Part shown: positions 4,919-6,359 of the stretch, piece by piece
Position numbering within the stretch: the first letter of the stretch is position 1
Layout: each line of letters begins with the position of its first letter
NCBI GenBank assembly: GCA_050697275.1
Contig: JBOGZI010000231.1
Coordinates: 1 to 6,359, forward strand
DNA length: 6,359 nucleotides
Source of the DNA: JBOGZI01 sp050697275
GTDB lineage: Bacteria > Actinomycetota > Thermoleophilia > Solirubrobacterales > 70-9
Reading direction: 5' to 3'
Program-made: the position numbers and the translations under genes
The notes under the pieces: model-generated
Told to the model about the DNA's origin: nothing
Database searches by the model: none
What the model saw: only the letters and a program-made list of their open reading frames with translations

Positions 4919-6359
4919 TCCTCGGGCTTGGGCTCTTCGGCCGGGGCTTCCTCGGGCGCATCCTGCGGGGAGGCGCCCTGGGGCGTCTCGTCGGGCGGCG
5001 TCTCGGGGGGCTCCTCGGGCGGCGCTTCCTCCGGAGGTGCCTCGGGGGAGGGCTCGGGCGGCGCCACCTCGGCCTCCGGGGCGCCCTCGGCCGCGGCCGG
5101 CGCGGCCGTCTCATCGGTGGGCTCGGCATCACTGGGCTCGGCGGGCAGCTCCGCGGCGGCCCCCTCCTCAAGCTCGCGGACGGGCAGCTCCTGGCCCTCG
5201 ACCCGCTTCGCGCTCAGCGAGAGGCGGCGGCGGCTGTCGTCCACCTCGAGGATCTTCACCTGGAGCTCGTCCCCGGCGCGGACCACCTCGGCCGGGCTCT
5301 CGACGTGGTGCTGGGCCAGCTCGCTGATGTGCACCAGCCCCTCGACGCCCGGCAGGATCTGCACGAAGGCGCCGAAGGCCACGATCTTGGTGACGCGGCC
5401 CTCGACCACGTCCCCCTCCTTGTGCTCGTTGAGCACGCGCTGCCAGGGGTCCTCCTGAGTCTGCTTGAGGCCGAGCGAGATTCGCTGGCGGTCCTTGTCG
5501 ATGTCGAGCACCTTGACCCGGACCGTGTCGCCGATCGAGACGACCTCGGACGGGTGGTTGACGTGGCTCCAGGAGAGCTCGGAGATGTGGATCAGGCCGT
5601 CGATCCCCTCGAGGTCGACGAAGGCGCCGAAGTCGACGATGTTGGAGATCTTGCCCTCGACCACCTGGCCGGGCTCGAGCCGGCCAAGGATCTGCTCGCG
5701 GACCTCCTTGCGCTCCTCCTCGAGCACGGCGCGGCGCGAGAGGACGACGTTGTTGCGCGAGCGGTTCAGCTCGATCACCTTGCACTCCAGCGTCTCGCCC
5801 TTGAACTCGTCGAGGTTGTGGACGCGGCGGATGTCGACGAGCGAGGCCGGGAGGAAGCCGCGGACGCCGAGGTCGAGGATGAGCCCGCCCTTGACGACCT
5901 CGATCACGATCCCCTCGATCGGCTCGCCGGACTCGGCGGCGCCCTCGATCCGGCGCCGCTCCTCGTCGATCTCGAGGATCCGCACCCAGGTCTCCTGGCC
6001 GGGCTGGACGACCTCGCCCGGAGTCTCGACATGGTGCTCGGCGAGCTCGGAGATGTGGACGAGGCCCTCGACGCCCGGCAGGATCTGCACGAAGGCGCCG
6101 AAGGCGACGATCTTGGTGACGCGGCCCTCGACCACGTCCCCCTCCTTGTGCTCGTTGAGCACGCGCTGCCAGGGGTCCTCCTGGGTCTGCTTGAGCCCGA
6201 GCGAGATCCGCTGACGGTCGCGGTCGATGTCGAGCACCTTGACGCGCACGGTCTCGCCGATCGAGAGGACCTCGGAGGGGTGGTTCACGTGACTCCAGGA
6301 AAGCTCCGAGATGTGGATCAGCCCGTCGATCCCCTCGAGGTCGACGAAGGCGCCGAAGT
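4915..6359 (-). CDS. rpsA: 30S ribosomal protein S1 with duplicated S1 domains (partial, N-terminus beyond window)
   Basis: S1 binds mRNA and helps start translation on the 30S subunit. The window holds 480 full codons, and the frame is still open at 6359, so the true start lies outside; an internal ATG at 6288 is not it. Reading N to C, the S1 (OB-fold) units are: domain 3, first copy, partial (6357-6190, FGAFVDLEGIDGLIHISEL); domain 4, first copy (6144-5947, GDVVEGRVTKIVAFGAF); domain 2 (about 5922-5734, VVKGGLILDLGVRGFLPASL); domain 3, second copy (5670-5464); and domain 4, second copy (5418-5206). A 95-residue acidic Pro/Glu/Ala-rich tail (5202-4918) ends in PKPED. Actinobacterial S1 usually runs domain 1-2-3-4 then a tail, so finding 3-4-2-3-4 means an in-frame tandem duplication. 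The first domain 4 lacks the usual SLS-K ending and passes straight into the domain 1/2 linker. Assignment of domains 2, 3 and 4 is by recalled family consensus. Confidence 0.95.
   Translation of the reverse strand, partial: FGAFVDLEGIDGLIHISELSWSHVNHPSEVLSIGETVRVKVLDIDRDRQRISLGLKQTQEDPWQRVLNEHKEGDVVEGRVTKIVAFGAFVQILPGVEGLVHISELAEHHVETPGEVVQPGQETWVRILEIDEERRRIEGAAESGEPIEGIVIEVVKGGLILDLGVRGFLPASLVDIRRVHNLDEFKGETLECKVIELNRSRNNVVLSRRAVLEEERKEVREQILGRLEPGQVVEGKISNIVDFGAFVDLEGIDGLIHISELSWSHVNHPSEVVSIGDTVRVKVLDIDKDRQRISLGLKQTQEDPWQRVLNEHKEGDVVEGRVTKIVAFGAFVQILPGVEGLVHISELAQHHVESPAEVVRAGDELQVKILEVDDSRRRLSLSAKRVEGQELPVRELEEGAAAELPAEPSDAEPTDETAAPAAAEGAPEAEVAPPEPSPEAPPEEAPPEEPPETPPDETPQGASPQDAPEEAPAEEPKPED
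5219..5633 (-). repeat. rpsA tandem repeat, second copy (domains 3-4)
   Basis: This aligns without gaps to 5945-6359 at an offset of exactly 726 bp (242 codons). By hand count, 5341-5633 differs from its partner at about 19 of 293 bases, and 5339-5457 differs at only one of 119. The stretch 5219-5340 differs at about 35 of 122. Protein differences in the closely related part are few and conservative (for example V/L, D/E, K/R). Confidence 0.9.
5945..6359 (-). repeat. rpsA tandem repeat, first copy (domains 3-4, continues beyond window)
   Basis: Partner of 5219-5633. Similarity runs up to the window edge at 6359, so the repeat unit extends upstream. Its domain 2 partner, if present, would lie just outside. 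At the low-coordinate end the homology stops where the domain 4 sequence (ending RRRI) joins the domain 1/2 linker (IEGAAESGEP), at about 5944-5958. Confidence 0.9.

Noticed and set aside
5219..6359. CRISPR-like or mobile repeat
   Set aside because: The repeats are long, in frame and encode S1 domains; there are no spacers, terminal inverted repeats or transposase.
4915..6359. rpsA repeat as a pure assembly artefact
   Set aside because: Not fully excluded, but the copies differ at about 54 of 415 bases, mostly at synonymous positions in the part I compared codon by codon, and the frame is kept. A chimera of two strains remains the main alternative.

Overview
The window is GC-rich and almost fully coding, with strong G/C at third codon positions. 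Its gene order points to an actinobacterium: rpsA, then coaE, then uvrB, all read on the minus strand. This order is known from Mycobacterium and other Actinomycetota. The S1 wording and the GC bias suggest a Thermoleophilia/Solirubrobacterales-type lineage, but that is an inference from memory, not a search result.

Layout, in the direction of minus-strand transcription (high to low coordinates): rpsA (30S protein S1, 5' end cut by the window edge at 6359) ends at 4915. Its stop overlaps the TTG start of coaE (dephospho-CoA kinase). The coaE stop overlaps the GTG start of a membrane-anchored lytic transglycosylase. After about 36 nt comes a secreted trypsin-fold serine protease ending at 2802. 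These four genes look like one transcription unit. Next, on the plus strand, is a secreted YHYH-domain protein (1838-2800), whose stop lies one base from the protease stop (convergent pair). A 118-nt divergent intergenic region (1720-1837) separates it from uvrB, which reads leftward from a GTG at 1719 and leaves the window at base 1 without its C-terminal UvrC-binding region.

Functionally, the window joins a housekeeping frame (translation, coenzyme A synthesis, nucleotide excision repair) to three envelope or secreted proteins inserted between coaE and uvrB: a peptidoglycan-cleaving enzyme, a protease and a YHYH protein of unknown role.

The most unusual feature is rpsA. The visible part reads domain 3 - domain 4 - domain 2 - domain 3 - domain 4 - acidic tail. 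This means the domain 2-3-4 block has been tandemly duplicated in frame with a 726-bp (242-codon) period. If domains 1 and 2 lie upstream as usual, the protein would carry seven S1 domains instead of the four usual in actinobacteria. Part of the two copies is almost identical at DNA level and part is well diverged, which suggests an old duplication with local gene conversion. A second notable point is a promoter-like element placed so that uvrB would be transcribed without a leader. I saw no tRNA, rRNA, CRISPR array, insertion sequence or convincing intrinsic terminator.
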